From contig NZ_CP048836.1 in assembly GCF_010983895.1 (NCBI RefSeq), positions 2,976,001 to 3,040,000 on the forward strand: a stretch of DNA of 64,000 bases, given 5' to 3'. Below are positions 37,738-47,493 of this stretch, one piece after another (position 1 is the stretch's first letter; the number at the start of each line of letters is the position of its first letter). Both the position numbers and the translations under genes were made by a program. The notes under the pieces are model-generated. The model made no database searches. It was given only the letters and a program-made list of their open reading frames with translations, and was not told where the DNA came from. The stretch is from Nitrogeniibacter mangrovi. Its GTDB lineage: Bacteria > Pseudomonadota > Gammaproteobacteria > Burkholderiales > Rhodocyclaceae.

Positions 37738-38412
37738 ATGGCCATCACCGACTGGCCCGCGGGAGAACGCCCGCGGGAGAAGCTGATCGACAAAGGCGCC
37801 CACGCCCTCTCCGATGCGGAACTGCTCGCCATCTTCCTGCGCGTGGGTATCACGGGCAAGAGCGCCGTGGATCTGGCGCGCGACCTGCTGCATCATTTCG
37901 GCAGCCTCGACCGCCTGTGCGCGGCATCGCGCGACGAGCTGTGTCGTGTCCCGGGCATGGGCACGGCGAAGTACACCCAGTTGCAGGCGGTCATGGAAAT
38001 GGCCCGCCGCGCCCTGGCTGGGCAGCTTCGGGAGCGCGACCTGTTCGATGCCCCCGAGCGCGTCAAGACCTGGCTGCGGCTGCGCCTCGGCGCCCTCGAG
38101 CACGAGGAATTCCACGTCCTCCTGCTCGACGCCCAGAACCGCCTCATCCACGCCGAGGCCCTGTTTCGCGGCACCCTCACCCAGACCAGCGTGTACCCTC
38201 GGGAAGTGGTCAAGCTGGCCCTGCGCCACAATGCCGCGGCGTTGCTGCTCGCGCACAACCACCCGTCAGGCTGCACCGAGCCGAGTAGCGCCGATCACGC
38301 GCTCACGCGCAGCCTGCGCGACGCCCTCGCCCTGGTCGACGTTCGCGTGCTCGACCATTTCGTGGTCGCCCGCAGTGCGATCGTGTCGTTCGCGGAAATG
38401 GGATGGCTGTGA
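37738..38412 (+). CDS. radC: RadC-family JAB-domain protein
   Basis: A 224-residue protein. N-terminal helix-hairpin-helix-like part ([34 protein letters not shown]) and a C-terminal JAB/MPN metalloprotease-like domain with the metal motif HNHPSG…S-x-x-D (near 182-195). Despite its name, a DNA repair role is not firmly established. The ATG at 37738 is preceded by CGGAGGA. Confidence 0.93.
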   Translation: MAITDWPAGERPREKLIDKGAHALSDAELLAIFLRVGITGKSAVDLARDLLHHFGSLDRLCAASRDELCRVPGMGTAKYTQLQAVMEMARRALAGQLRERDLFDAPERVKTWLRLRLGALEHEEFHVLLLDAQNRLIHAEALFRGTLTQTSVYPREVVKLALRHNAAALLLAHNHPSGCTEPSSADHALTRSLRDALALVDVRVLDHFVVARSAIVSFAEMGWL

Positions 38413-38455
38413 TCGCCGCGCGGTCGCATGCCCGGCGCGCAATCGCCGACAGGTG

Positions 38456-38485
38456 TTGATCTGGCCACCGTTCATGTTGTATGAT
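38456..38485 (+). promoter_or_regulatory. Probable promoter of rpmBG
   Basis: TTGATC (38456-38461), an 18-base spacer and TATGAT (38480-38485), about 40 bases before the rpmB start. Good -10 (5 of 6). Confidence 0.6.
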
Positions 38486-38524
38486 CGGCGGCTTTCTCGA
38501 AAACCGAATGATCTGGAGCACATC

Positions 38525-38761
38525 ATGGCTCGCGTTTGCCAAGTGACCGGTAAGGCACCGATGGTGGGAAACAACGTCTCCCACGCCAACAACAAGACCA
38601 AGCGTCGTTTCCTCCCCAACCTGCAGTACCGCAAGTTCTGGAGCGAATCTGAAAACCGCTGGATCCGCCTGCGCGTGTCGAACGCCGGCCTGCGGACCAT
38701 CGACAAGAAGGGCATCGACGTCGTCGTTGCCGATCTGCGCGCCCGCGGCGACAAGATCTAA
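38525..38761 (+). CDS. rpmB: 50S ribosomal protein L28
   Basis: A 78-residue protein matching L28 across its length: [20 protein letters not shown] at the N terminus, then [11 protein letters not shown] and a C-terminal [10 protein letters not shown]. The single Cys at residue 5 is not a zinc ribbon set. CTGGAGCA precedes the ATG. Pairs with rpmG 25 bases downstream. Confidence 0.98.
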   Translation: MARVCQVTGKAPMVGNNVSHANNKTKRRFLPNLQYRKFWSESENRWIRLRVSNAGLRTIDKKGIDVVVADLRARGDKI

Positions 38762-38786
38762 CCCCACGCTCTAGACGGAGACTGAC

Positions 38787-38954
38787 ATGGCCAAAGGCGC
38801 CCGCGAAAAAATCAAGCTCGAGTCCAGTGCCGGCACGGGTCACTTCTACACCACCAGCAAGAACAAGCGCACCATGCCTGGCAAGCTGGAACTGAAGAAA
38901 TTCGACCCGGTGGCGCGCAAGCACGTGCTCTACAAGGAAACCAAGCTGAAGTAA
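38787..38954 (+). CDS. rpmG: 50S ribosomal protein L33
   Basis: A 55-residue protein beginning [13 protein letters not shown] and ending [10 protein letters not shown], with the [17 protein letters not shown] core. It lacks the Cys pairs of zinc-binding L33 forms. ACGGAG lies upstream of the ATG. Followed by a strong terminator. Confidence 0.98.
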   Translation: MAKGAREKIKLESSAGTGHFYTTSKNKRTMPGKLELKKFDPVARKHVLYKETKLK

Positions 38955-38990
38955 TCTCTTCCGGGATTTCTCCAGAACGTTTTCGAAGCA

Positions 38991-39021
38991 CAAGGCCCGC
39001 ATCCGCGGGCCTTTGCTTTTT
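38991..39021 (+). terminator. Terminator of rpmBG
   Basis: A 9-bp stem (AAGGCCCGC / GCGGGCCTT), 4-base loop, then a T-rich tail ending in TTTTT. Confidence 0.9.
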
Positions 39022-39056
39022 CCGGGAAACGCCGCGTGCGCCGAAACCGGAAAGAA

Positions 39057-39082
39057 GAAAGGCTGCCCGAAGGCAGCCTTTC
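39057..39082 (-). terminator. Terminator of cspA
   Basis: A perfect 11-bp stem (GAAAGGCTGCC / GGCAGCCTTTC) with a 4-base loop; on the minus strand TTCTTT follows. It lies 26 bases after the cspA stop. Confidence 0.85.
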
Positions 39083-39108
39083 TCGTCGATACGGGGTGTT
39101 GAACCGTA

Positions 39109-39312
39109 TCAGGCGCGCTGGATGTTGGAGGCCTGCTTGCCCTTCGGGCCTTGCGTCACCTCGAAGCTCACCTTTTCCCCTTCCTTGAGCGACTTGAAGC
39201 CGTTCATGTTGATCGCCGAAAAATGGGCGAAGAGATCTTCGCTGCCATCATCAGGGGTAATAAAGCCAAAACCTTTTGCGTCGTTGAACCACTTCACGGT
39301 ACCAGTTGCCAT
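39109..39312 (-). CDS. cspA: Cold-shock domain protein
   Basis: A 67-residue OB-fold protein with both nucleic-acid motifs: KGFGFI (RNP1, near residue 13) and DLFAHFSAI (RNP2-type, near 26). It binds single-stranded RNA/DNA. A 5' leader of about 108 bases is predicted from the promoter, as is common for cold-shock genes. Whether it is cold-induced cannot be told from sequence. Confidence 0.95.
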   Translation of the reverse strand: MATGTVKWFNDAKGFGFITPDDGSEDLFAHFSAINMNGFKSLKEGEKVSFEVTQGPKGKQASNIQRA

Positions 39313-39695
39313 CTTGCCTTAATCCTCACAAACATCTTTTTTCTGTCGCCCGGAACCCCGGACAGTCCCCGGCGGTCAGTTCCTTACGTCCTTGGACATA
39401 GGTTCTGCCACCAAAGGTACGAAACCGCTTTTACCCATTTGTCCATCAGACGTCAACGCTTTTTCGAACCAAAAAGATGTTGCATTACAGCAAATTAGCC
39501 CCATATCTCAATCAGGTTTGCCAGCTTCTCTGATCAGAAGTTGGCTCATTGCTGACCCGGACGCCACAAAATACGCACGGTAACAGGCGCCCGCAACGCA
39601 ACAATCCGGTGCGGTTGCCCGATCGTGAAATAGGCACTGATTTCGCGCTTGATCATCGCTTGCCATCGACCAGCGCTTGATTAAGAATGCTTCTC
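39313..39695. other. Divergent non-coding region cspA/clpS
   Basis: No gene is supported in 383 bases. The left third is the cspA leader and its promoter. The clpS side has no clear -35/-10 pair. Base composition is noticeably lower in GC than the surrounding genes around 39410-39560. Confidence 0.6.
39428..39456 (-). promoter_or_regulatory. Probable promoter of cspA
   Basis: On the minus strand: TTGACG (39456-39451), a 17-base spacer, TAAAAG (39433-39428). Start of transcription would be near 39421. Confidence 0.5.
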
Positions 39696-40004
39696 ATGGC
39701 CATTCGGAAACAAGACGATTCGCTGCTGGAGGCCGAGAAGACCCGGGTGGGTCCACCTCGGATGTTCAAGGTACTTCTGCTCAACGACGACTTCACCCCG
39801 ATGGATTTCGTCGTGAGCGTGCTGCAGAAGTTTTTTGCCATGGACCGAGAACGCGCGACCCGCGTCATGCTCCAAGTCCATACAGAGGGTCGAGGTGAAT
39901 GTGGCGTCTACCCGAAGGACATCGCCGCGACCAAGGTTGAGCAAGTCATCGCACATGCCCGGCAACACCAGCATCCGCTGGCCTGTGTGATGGAGGAGAA
40001 CTAA
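39696..40004 (+). CDS. clpS: ATP-dependent Clp protease adaptor ClpS
   Basis: A 102-residue adaptor that delivers N-degron substrates to ClpA. It shows the [18 protein letters not shown] region (the N-end-rule pocket) and the [11 protein letters not shown] segment. MAIRKQDD at 39696 is preferred; an ATG three codons upstream is possible. It lies 2 bases before clpA, the usual pair. Confidence 0.95.
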   Translation: MAIRKQDDSLLEAEKTRVGPPRMFKVLLLNDDFTPMDFVVSVLQKFFAMDRERATRVMLQVHTEGRGECGVYPKDIAATKVEQVIAHARQHQHPLACVMEEN

Positions 40005-40006
40005 GC

Positions 40007-42286
40007 ATGATTGCGCAAGAACTGGAAGTCAGCCTCCACATGGCCTTCGTCGAAGCCCGGCAGAAGCGGCATGAGTTCATCACCGTAGAGCACCTGCTGC
40101 TCGCGCTGCTGGACAATCCGTCCGCCGCGGAGGTGCTGCGCGCCTGCTCGGCCAACATCGAGACGCTGCGCCGTGAGCTCACCGACTTCATCGACGAGCA
40201 CACGCCAACCGTCGAGGGCGAAGACGAGATCGACACCCAGCCGACCCTCGGGTTCCAGCGGGTGATTCAGCGCGCGATCCTGCATGTGCAGTCCTCAGGC
40301 AAGAAGGAGGTGACCGGCGCCAACGTGCTCGTCGCCATCTTCGGCGAGAAGGAGTCGCACGCGGTGTACTTCCTCCAGCGCCAGGACGTCTCCCGCCTCG
40401 ATGTGGTCAACTTCATCTCCCACGGCATCGCCAAGGATGGCGGTGGCGCCAGCGCCCCGGAAACGCCGTCGAGCAGCGATGCCGACCTGCCGGACAGCGA
40501 GAGCGAGACCCCGCAGGGCGGCGGCGCGCTGGAGAACTTCACCCAGAACCTCAACCAGCAGGCGCTGATGGGCAAGATCGACCCGCTCATCGGGCGTGAC
40601 AAGGAAGTCGAACGCGTCATCCAGACCCTGTGCCGCCGGCGCAAGAACAACCCCTTGCTGGTCGGTGAGGCCGGCGTGGGCAAGACCGCCATCGCCGAGG
40701 GGCTGGCCCGCCGCATCGTCGAGGGCCGGGTGCCCGAAGTGCTCCAGGACGCGCAAGTGTACGCGCTCGACATGGGTGCGCTGCTCGCCGGCACCAAGTA
40801 TCGCGGCGACTTCGAGCAGCGCCTCAAGGCGGTGCTCAAGCAGCTGGTGGAGAACACCAACGCCATTCTGTTCATCGACGAGATCCACACCCTGATCGGT
40901 GCCGGCGCGGCCTCGGGCGGCACGCTCGATGCCTCCAACCTGCTCAAGCCGGCGCTCTCGTCCGGCCAGCTCAAGTGCATCGGCGCGACCACCTACGCCG
41001 AGTTCCGCCAGATCTTCGAGAAGGACCACGCCCTGTCCCGGCGCTTCCAGAAGATCGACGTGGTCGAGCCGTCGGTGGCCGAGACGGTGGAGATCCTCCG
41101 GGGCCTCAAGAGCCGCTTCGAGGAGCACCACAGCGTGCGCTACTCGAAGGAAGCCATTTCTTCGGCCGCGGAACTGTCCGCCAAGTACATCAACGACCGC
41201 CACCTGCCCGACAAGGCCATCGACGTCATCGACGAGGCCGGCGCGGCGCAGCGCATCCTGCCCAAATCGCGGCAGCGCAAGACCATCGGCAAGGGCGAGA
41301 TCGAGGAGATCGTCGCCAAGATTGCGCGCATCCCGCCGCGCACCGTCTCCAGCGACGACAAGGCCGCGCTCAAGACCCTCGACCGCGACCTCAAGAACGT
41401 GGTGTTCGGTCAGGACAAGGCCATCGACGCGCTCGCCAAGGCCATCAAGATGTCGCGCTCCGGCCTGGGCAACCCGGGCAAGCCGATCGGCAGCTTCCTG
41501 TTCAGCGGCCCCACCGGCGTCGGCAAGACCGAGGTGGCCCGTCAGCTGGCCTACACGCTCGGCATCGAGCTGGTGCGCTTCGACATGTCCGAGTACATGG
41601 AGCGCCATGCGGTCAGCCGCCTCATCGGCGCGCCCCCGGGCTACGTGGGATTCGACCAGGGCGGCCTGCTGACCGAGGCGATCACCAAGAAGCCGCACTG
41701 CGTGCTGCTGCTGGACGAGATCGAGAAGGCGCACCCGGACATCTACAACATCCTGCTGCAGGTCATGGACCATGGCACGCTGACCGACAACAACGGCCGG
41801 CAGACCGATTTCCGCAACGTGATCATCATCATGACCACCAACGCGGGCGCCGAAGCCATGCAGAAGCCGGTGATGGGCTTCTCGGCCAAACGCGAGACCG
41901 GCGACGAGATGAGCGAAATCAAGCGCATGTTCTCGCCGGAGTTCCGCAACCGCCTGGATGCCACCATCTCCTTCAAGGCGCTCGACAACGAGATCATCCT
42001 GCGGGTGGTGGACAAGTTCCTCACCCAGCTCGAGGCGCAGCTGCACGAGAAGAAGGTCGAAGCCTCCTTCTCCGACAAGATGCGCACCTGGCTGGCGGCC
42101 GAGGGCTTCGATCCGCTCATGGGCGCGCGGCCGATGGCCCGTCTGATCCAGGACTCCATCCGCTCGGCGCTGGCCGACGAGTTGCTGTTCGGCCGGCTGG
42201 TCAATGGCGGCCGGGTGCACATCGATCTGGACGACGAGGAGAAGATCGTCCTCGAGTTCGACGAGGAACTGGTCACCAGCTCCTGA
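40007..42286 (+). CDS. clpA: ATP-dependent Clp protease ATPase ClpA
   Basis: The unfoldase that feeds ClpP, 759 residues. An N domain (about 1-140, MIAQELEVSLHMAF) and an acidic linker (SSSDADLPDSESE) are followed by two AAA+ modules. Walker A sites are GEAGVGKT near 221 and GPTGVGKT near 503; Walker B sites are ILFIDEIHT and VLLLDEIEKAH. No M-domain of the ClpB type is present, so ClpA rather than ClpB. Coupled to clpS. Confidence 0.97.
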   Translation: MIAQELEVSLHMAFVEARQKRHEFITVEHLLLALLDNPSAAEVLRACSANIETLRRELTDFIDEHTPTVEGEDEIDTQPTLGFQRVIQRAILHVQSSGKKEVTGANVLVAIFGEKESHAVYFLQRQDVSRLDVVNFISHGIAKDGGGASAPETPSSSDADLPDSESETPQGGGALENFTQNLNQQALMGKIDPLIGRDKEVERVIQTLCRRRKNNPLLVGEAGVGKTAIAEGLARRIVEGRVPEVLQDAQVYALDMGALLAGTKYRGDFEQRLKAVLKQLVENTNAILFIDEIHTLIGAGAASGGTLDASNLLKPALSSGQLKCIGATTYAEFRQIFEKDHALSRRFQKIDVVEPSVAETVEILRGLKSRFEEHHSVRYSKEAISSAAELSAKYINDRHLPDKAIDVIDEAGAAQRILPKSRQRKTIGKGEIEEIVAKIARIPPRTVSSDDKAALKTLDRDLKNVVFGQDKAIDALAKAIKMSRSGLGNPGKPIGSFLFSGPTGVGKTEVARQLAYTLGIELVRFDMSEYMERHAVSRLIGAPPGYVGFDQGGLLTEAITKKPHCVLLLDEIEKAHPDIYNILLQVMDHGTLTDNNGRQTDFRNVIIIMTTNAGAEAMQKPVMGFSAKRETGDEMSEIKRMFSPEFRNRLDATISFKALDNEIILRVVDKFLTQLEAQLHEKKVEASFSDKMRTWLAAEGFDPLMGARPMARLIQDSIRSALADELLFGRLVNGGRVHIDLDDEEKIVLEFDEELVTSS

Positions 42287-42463
42287 TCCGGCAGCGATAC
42301 CCACATGGCGGCCCAAGGGCCGCCATTTTCATGCGTGCATGCTGGTACACTCTGGGCCGCCGCGACCGGTTGTCCTCCCGTGGCGCGCCGGCCCGAGGGC
42401 CGGCCGGTTTGCTCGCCCGCCGGGCCGGTCACCCCTTCACCACAGACCAGGAAGACAAGCATC

Positions 42464-42943
42464 ATGAGTTTCCAGACCGCCGATTTGTGCGACACCCATG
42501 ACCAGGCCGTTCGCGTCGTCGAGCCCATGTTCCGGAGCTTCGGCGGCAAGTCCGCCTTCCACGGGCCGATCACCACGCTCAAGCTGTTCGAAGACAACAC
42601 CCTCGTTCGTTCAACCCTCGAGACCCCGGGCAACGGCCGTGTGCTCGTGATCGACGGCGGCGGCTCGAAACGCTACGCCATGGTCGGCGACCAGCTCGGC
42701 GTCCTCGCCGTCAAGAACGGCTGGGCCGGCATCGTCGTCTATGGCTGCATCCGCGATTCCAAGGCCATCGGCGGCATGGACGTGGGGGTCTTCGCCCTGG
42801 GCACCCATCCGCGCAAGACGGTCAAGAAGGGCGTCGGCGACACGGACGTTCCCGTCACCTTCGGTGGTGTCACCTTCACACCCGGCGAGTATCTCTACGC
42901 CGATGAGGATGGCGTCATCGTGAGCGCGACCGCCCTGCTCTGA
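42464..42943 (+). CDS. rraA: RraA-family protein (RNase E inhibitor / aldolase-like)
   Basis: A 159-residue protein of the RraA/dimethylmenaquinone-methyltransferase-like fold. It shows TADLCDTH at the N terminus, [19 protein letters not shown] near 63-81, and [14 protein letters not shown] with the conserved Arg-Asp near 100. Members either inhibit RNase E or act as 4-hydroxy-4-methyl-2-oxoglutarate aldolases; this length and motif set fit proteobacterial RraA. The ATG at 42464 is the first with homology. Confidence 0.9.
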   Translation: MSFQTADLCDTHDQAVRVVEPMFRSFGGKSAFHGPITTLKLFEDNTLVRSTLETPGNGRVLVIDGGGSKRYAMVGDQLGVLAVKNGWAGIVVYGCIRDSKAIGGMDVGVFALGTHPRKTVKKGVGDTDVPVTFGGVTFTPGEYLYADEDGVIVSATALL

Positions 42944-43000
42944 GCCCTCCCCGGGGCCACCGGGCCCCACCTCGTTTCACAAAGCTGCACCGCCTTTCAC

Positions 43001-43070
43001 ATTACAAAAATTTAGTTGTAATGCTCTGTTTTTATTGGTCTTATTTTTTTCTTATATCTTATATAAGACC
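43001..43070. promoter_or_regulatory. AT-rich region with three inverted repeats upstream of aceA
   Basis: Three perfect inverted repeats lie just upstream of the aceA promoter: ATTACAA-N8-TTGTAAT (43001-43022), GGTCTTAT-N18-ATAAGACC (43037-43070), and nested in the last CTTATAT-CTT-ATATAAG (43051-43067). The stretch is far richer in A+T than the neighbouring genes. This placement suits binding sites for a regulator of isocitrate lyase. Confidence 0.6.
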
Positions 43071-43072
43071 TA

Positions 43073-43101
43073 TTGCTGCTGTGCAAAAAAACGCCTATAC
43101 T
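43073..43101 (+). promoter_or_regulatory. Probable promoter of aceA
   Basis: TTGCTG (43073-43078), a 17-base spacer and TATACT (43096-43101). The -10 matches 5 of 6 and the -35 only 3 of 6, as expected for an activator-dependent promoter. Leader about 110 bases. Confidence 0.55.
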
Positions 43102-43217
43102 TCACCACACTCGAGCCGCGGTCCCGACCGCCGCTCCCGAAGTTGAACCGGGTGCCCGTCTCGGCTGGCGACCGGCCAATCTCCCTCCCCGTTCCACTGC
43201 AACACAAGGAATCGATC

Positions 43218-44531
43218 ATGTCCCAAACCCGCGAACAGCAAATCGCCGCCCTGGAAAAAGACTGGGCCGAAAATCCCCGCTGGGCCAACGTCAAGCGTGG
43301 CTACAGCGCCGAAGACGTCGTGCGCCTGCGCGGCAGCCTGCAGCCGGAGTACACGCTCGCCAAGCGTGGCGCCGAGAAGCTGTGGGACAAAGTCAACGGC
43401 GGCGCCAAGAAAGGCTACGTGAATGCCTTCGGCGCCATCACCGCGGGTCAGGCCATGCAGCAGGCCAAGGCCGGCCTGGAAGCCGTGTATCTGTCCGGCT
43501 GGCAGGTTGCCGCCGACGGCAACACCTCCGAAACCATGTACCCGGACCAGTCGCTGTACGCCTACGACTCCGTGCCGACCATGGTTCGCCGCATCAACAA
43601 CACCTTCAAGCGTGCCGACGAGATCCAGTGGTCCCGTGGCATCAACCCGGGTGACGAGAACTTCATCGACTACTTCCTGCCGATCGTGGCCGACGCCGAA
43701 GCCGGTTTCGGTGGCGTGCTCAACGCCTTCGAACTGATGAAGAACATGATCGCCGCCGGCGCCTCCGGTGTTCACTTCGAAGACCAGCTGGCCGCCGTGA
43801 AGAAGTGCGGTCACATGGGTGGCAAGGTGCTCGTCCCGACCCGTGAAGCCATCGAAAAGCTGACCGCTGCCCGCTTCGCCTCCGACGTCATGGGCGTGCC
43901 GACCCTGATCCTGGCCCGCACCGATGCCGAAGCCGCCAACCTGATCACCAGCGACTACGACGCCAACGACAAGCCGTTCCTGACCGGCGAGCGCACCCAG
44001 GAAGGTTTCTACCGCGTCAAGAACGGTCTCGAGCAGGCCATCTCCCGCGGTGTCGCCTACGCCCCCTACGCCGATCTGGTGTGGTGCGAGACCGGCACGC
44101 CGGATCTGGGCTTCGCCCGCGAGTTCGCGCAGGCCGTGCATGAAGCCTGCCCGGGCAAGCTGCTGTCCTACAACTGCTCGCCGTCCTTCAACTGGAAGAA
44201 GAACCTGGACGAAGCGACCATCGCCAAGTTCCAGGACGAGCTGTCCGCCATGGGTTACAAGTACCAGTTCATCACCCTGGCCGGTATCCATGTCATGTGG
44301 TACAACACCTTCCAGTTCGCCTACAACTACGCTCGTGGCGAAGGCATGAAGCACTACACCGAAATGGTGCAGGAGCCGGAATTCGCCGCGCGCGACAAAG
44401 GCTACACCTTCGTGTCGCACCAGCAGGAAGTGGGCGCGGGCTACTTCGACGACGTGACCACCGTGATCCAGGGCGGTTCTTCCTCCGTGAAGGCCCTGAC
44501 CGGTTCCACCGAAGAAGAGCAGTTCCACTAA
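43218..44531 (+). CDS. aceA: Isocitrate lyase
   Basis: It cleaves isocitrate to glyoxylate and succinate, the entry of the glyoxylate shunt. The 437 residues show the catalytic KKCGHMGG motif (near 193-200), the substrate region [20 protein letters not shown] near 95, and [10 protein letters not shown] plus SPSFNWKK in the C-terminal half. ACACAAGGA precedes the ATG. Together with icd and aceK in this window it gives the full set for branch-point control except malate synthase, which is not here. Confidence 0.97.
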   Translation: MSQTREQQIAALEKDWAENPRWANVKRGYSAEDVVRLRGSLQPEYTLAKRGAEKLWDKVNGGAKKGYVNAFGAITAGQAMQQAKAGLEAVYLSGWQVAADGNTSETMYPDQSLYAYDSVPTMVRRINNTFKRADEIQWSRGINPGDENFIDYFLPIVADAEAGFGGVLNAFELMKNMIAAGASGVHFEDQLAAVKKCGHMGGKVLVPTREAIEKLTAARFASDVMGVPTLILARTDAEAANLITSDYDANDKPFLTGERTQEGFYRVKNGLEQAISRGVAYAPYADLVWCETGTPDLGFAREFAQAVHEACPGKLLSYNCSPSFNWKKNLDEATIAKFQDELSAMGYKYQFITLAGIHVMWYNTFQFAYNYARGEGMKHYTEMVQEPEFAARDKGYTFVSHQQEVGAGYFDDVTTVIQGGSSSVKALTGSTEEEQFH

Positions 44532-44567
44532 GACGCATGCTGCCGGCCCCCGGCCGGCGCATTCGCG

Positions 44568-44598
44568 AAAAAGCCGCCCTCGCGAGGGCGGCTTTTTT
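44568..44598 (+). terminator. Terminator of aceA (possibly bidirectional)
   Basis: AAAAAGCCGCCCT pairs with AGGGCGGCTTTTT around a 4-base loop, with A and T tracts on either side, 36 bases after the stop. The gene on the other side is convergent. Confidence 0.92.
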
Positions 44599-44635
44599 CA
44601 TGCCGTGCCGATCGACGCGGCGCGACCGGCCGCAT

Positions 44636-45640
44636 TCAGCCGCCGCCCGCCGGGTCCGTGTCGGGTGCGCACACCACCTGGTTGCGTCCACCGTGTTTGG
44701 CACCGTACAGCGCGGTATCGGCCAGCGCCACCAGACGCTCCTGCGTGAGCGCACCGGGATCACCCGTGGCCACCCCGATGCTCACCGTCAGCATCCCCGC
44801 GTGCTCCAAAGCCTTGTTCGGGATGCGCAGCGCGGCGACCGCGGCGCGGATCCGCTCGGCAACCACCTGAGCGCCGTTTCGGGTCGTTCCCGGGAGCACC
44901 AGGACGAACTCCTCCCCGCCGTAGCGGGACGCCAGGTCACCGGTGCGCGCCGCCGCGCTGGCCAGCACCGCGGCAACGCTGCGCAGGCAGGCATCGCCCT
45001 GCGGGTGCCCGTAGGTGTCGTTGAACTGCTTGAAGTGGTCCACATCGATCATCAGCATCGACAGCGGCTGCGCCGTCCGTTGCCCGCGGCGCCACTCGTA
45101 GCCGAGGTGCTCTTCGAAGCGGCGTCGATTGGCCAGGCCGGTCAGCGGATCACGGGAGGCCAGGTGCTCCAGTTCCGCCTGCGCCTCCTTCTGCACGGTC
45201 ATGTCCCGCAGCGTTTCCACCACCGACAGGAGCCGACCGTCCGAATCGAAGATCGGCCCGGCGTCGATATGCAGGTACTGGCGTGTACGCACTCGTGGCA
45301 TCACGCACCAGTTCTCCGCGTGGAATCCATGGTCGTTATTCGAGCGCACATCATAGTCCGCATAAAGGGTGTCGATGCGGTCCGTCGCGTCCATGGCAAT
45401 CAGGTCCGCCAGGGTCGGCCGGTCTTCGTCGTAGAAGGCCAGGCGATGTCTGCGGGTACCCACCACTTCCTCGGCGCGCACCCCCGTCAGACGCTCGCAG
45501 GCCCGGTTCCAGATGATGACCCGACACTCCGCATCCAGCACGAAGGTGGGCACCACCAGGTGTTTCATGAGATTGACGGCGAAGTTGTGGTCCGGGTGCA
45601 GATGGTCCACCGTTGCGCCACGTCGATCTTTCTCGGTCAC
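44636..45640 (-). CDS. PAS-GGDEF diguanylate cyclase
   Basis: A soluble 334-residue c-di-GMP synthase. A PAS domain (about 25-160: VVPTFVLDAECRVIIWNRAC and EVVGTRRHRLAFYDED) is followed by a PAC-like segment (VVETLRDMTVQKEAQAELEH) and a GGDEF domain. The motif is GGEEF near 240 with an RxxD inhibitory site (RTGD) five residues before. The start is uncertain: GTG at 45640 has a good AGGAGA site, while ATG at 45688 would add 16 residues without one. Ligand unknown. Divergent from the CZB receptor gene across 232 bases; c-di-GMP and chemotaxis may be linked here. Confidence 0.86.
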   Translation of the reverse strand: MTEKDRRGATVDHLHPDHNFAVNLMKHLVVPTFVLDAECRVIIWNRACERLTGVRAEEVVGTRRHRLAFYDEDRPTLADLIAMDATDRIDTLYADYDVRSNNDHGFHAENWCVMPRVRTRQYLHIDAGPIFDSDGRLLSVVETLRDMTVQKEAQAELEHLASRDPLTGLANRRRFEEHLGYEWRRGQRTAQPLSMLMIDVDHFKQFNDTYGHPQGDACLRSVAAVLASAAARTGDLASRYGGEEFVLVLPGTTRNGAQVVAERIRAAVAALRIPNKALEHAGMLTVSIGVATGDPGALTQERLVALADTALYGAKHGGRNQVVCAPDTDPAGGG

Positions 45641-45872
45641 GTCGTCTCCTGGCCGGCTGTGTTCGTCAAATAACGGCACTGGCCTCATGGATTTAAGTTT
45701 TTCTTCGCCGGCGTCGTTGCTCCGCCTCCCACCGAACAGCGCCGTCGGCTCCAACGAACGGCCGAGCCGGGCACCTGATTCGCACATCGCCCTATCACCT
45801 AAAGCAAGGCGATGACGGGCCGTAATCAACATAGCCGTCACGAGAGCCAATTTCATTGGAGACACCGCCGCC

Positions 45873-46985
45873 ATGCTTTTCAAGAAGAACAATCCCGAGC
45901 AGGAAAGACGCCTGGCACAACTGGAAAGCGCCCTTGCCGACAAGGAGCGACGCATCCTCGAACTCGAGAACGCCCTCGCGCGCGCCGAATCCGAAGGACG
46001 CCAGCAAAGCGCCCAGGCCCTCCAGATGCAGCGCCTCATCAAGCAACTGCAAAGCTTCGGCACCTCGATCGTCGAGGTCCAGACCGGCATCCACACCATG
46101 GCAGACACCATGCGCAACGAGCGCGACAGCGCCAACGAGGCGCGCAACGTGTCGCGCGGCGGGCGCGACGCCGTCAGCACCATCGCCGGCAGCCTGGTCT
46201 CGCTGGCGAGTGCCTCCGCCAATGCCGCCGAAAAGGCCAGCCAGATGGACAGTCGCGCCACCGAGGTCAGCCGCTTCGTCGAGCTGATCCGGGAAATCGC
46301 CGACCAGACCAACCTGCTGGCCCTCAACGCCGCGATCGAAGCGGCGCGTGCCGGTGAGCAGGGGCGCGGGTTTGCCGTCGTCGCCGACGAAGTGCGCAAG
46401 CTCGCCGAGCGCACCGCCACCGCCACCACCGAGATCACCCATCTGGTCGAGCAGATCCGCGAGGACAGCAGCACCAGCAGCGAACACATGCAGCAGCTCG
46501 CCAACCAGTCGTCCCAGTTCAGCAGCGACGGTCAGCGTGCCGCCCAGACCATGGACGCGCTGATGAACATGTCCGCCGACATGGGGCGTACCGTGTCCTC
46601 AGCCGCCCTGCGCGGCTTCTGCGAACTGGCCAAGATCGATCACCTGCTGTTCAAGTTCCGCATCTACGAGCAGCTGTTCGATCTGCGCGCCGGAGAAGAG
46701 GTCACCGGCCATCACGACTGCCGGCTCGGCAAGTGGTACTACGAGGGCGAAGGCAAGGCCTGCTTCTCGTCCCTGGCCGGCTTCACCCAGCTCGAATCGC
46801 CTCACACGCGGGTGCACACCAGCGCCAAGGCGGCCATCGACGCCCACCGCGCGCGCAAGCCGGACGCGGTGCTCGACCACGTGGCACAAATGGAAAAGGC
46901 CAGTCTCGAGGTCATCGAGATGCTCGAACGGATGGCCCTCGACGGCGCCAGCCGCGACGACCTGCTCTGCATTCCATCTTCCTGA
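45873..46985 (+). CDS. Soluble methyl-accepting chemotaxis protein with C-terminal CZB zinc-sensing domain
   Basis: A 370-residue receptor with no membrane helix. An N-terminal coiled coil (about 5-60) is followed by an MCP signalling domain with the hairpin tip [20 protein letters not shown] (about 145-165). A C-terminal CZB domain (about 250-360) carries the zinc ligands H in KIDHLLFK, C in [10 protein letters not shown] and His in [12 protein letters not shown] domains bind zinc and respond to zinc or to oxidants such as hypochlorite; the trigger here is not known. GGAGAC precedes the ATG. Confidence 0.9.
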   Translation: MLFKKNNPEQERRLAQLESALADKERRILELENALARAESEGRQQSAQALQMQRLIKQLQSFGTSIVEVQTGIHTMADTMRNERDSANEARNVSRGGRDAVSTIAGSLVSLASASANAAEKASQMDSRATEVSRFVELIREIADQTNLLALNAAIEAARAGEQGRGFAVVADEVRKLAERTATATTEITHLVEQIREDSSTSSEHMQQLANQSSQFSSDGQRAAQTMDALMNMSADMGRTVSSAALRGFCELAKIDHLLFKFRIYEQLFDLRAGEEVTGHHDCRLGKWYYEGEGKACFSSLAGFTQLESPHTRVHTSAKAAIDAHRARKPDAVLDHVAQMEKASLEVIEMLERMALDGASRDDLLCIPSS

Positions 46986-47001
46986 CCCGGCCGGCTTGCC
47001 G

Positions 47002-47493
47002 TCAGGTCCGGCTGAAATGGCCGATGCGGGAAGGGAACGTGATCCGCGGATTGGCACTGCGCAGCGCATCGTAAAGACGCTGGCGTGAATAGGGGTAGTT
47101 CTTGCACAGTGACAAAGTCCGGCCGTCACGGGTATGGATGCGTATGCGGGTGAACTGATTCAGATCCAGGCGATGCTCGATGCGCACGATCTGCGCCGGA
47201 TCGATCGAGAAGGTCCACTCCGAGAACAGCGGATGATGCACGGCGAACCGTTCGGGCGTGACCGTCATCTCGAAGCGGTCCGGATGGGTCAGCAGCCACA
47301 CGACCGCGAGCCCCAGCAGGATCTCGACGCCCCACACCGCCGGTACGGCCACCGCCATGAACGCGTCGAGACCCTGCCTCCCCGCGCCCAAGGTCGCCAG
47401 CAACCACAGCCACAACGGCAACACGCCCATGCCCGCCACCAGGTTCGCGGCGGTGCGCCGGCGACTGCGCACATACCGGAACAGCACGCTCAC
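47002..47493 (-). CDS. Membrane protein of unknown function coupled to glpD
   Basis: A 163-residue protein. Two hydrophobic helices (about 20-40 and 46-70) are followed by a soluble C-terminal domain of about 90 residues (FEMTVTPERFAVHHPLFSEW, IVRIEHRLDLNQF) that reads like a PH-like beta-rich domain. Family not recognised. GTG start at 47493 overlaps the glpD stop (GTGA), so it is translationally coupled to glpD. Convergent with the CZB receptor gene, 16 bases away. Confidence 0.7.
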   Translation of the reverse strand: MSVLFRYVRSRRRTAANLVAGMGVLPLWLWLLATLGAGRQGLDAFMAVAVPAVWGVEILLGLAVVWLLTHPDRFEMTVTPERFAVHHPLFSEWTFSIDPAQIVRIEHRLDLNQFTRIRIHTRDGRTLSLCKNYPYSRQRLYDALRSANPRITFPSRIGHFSRT

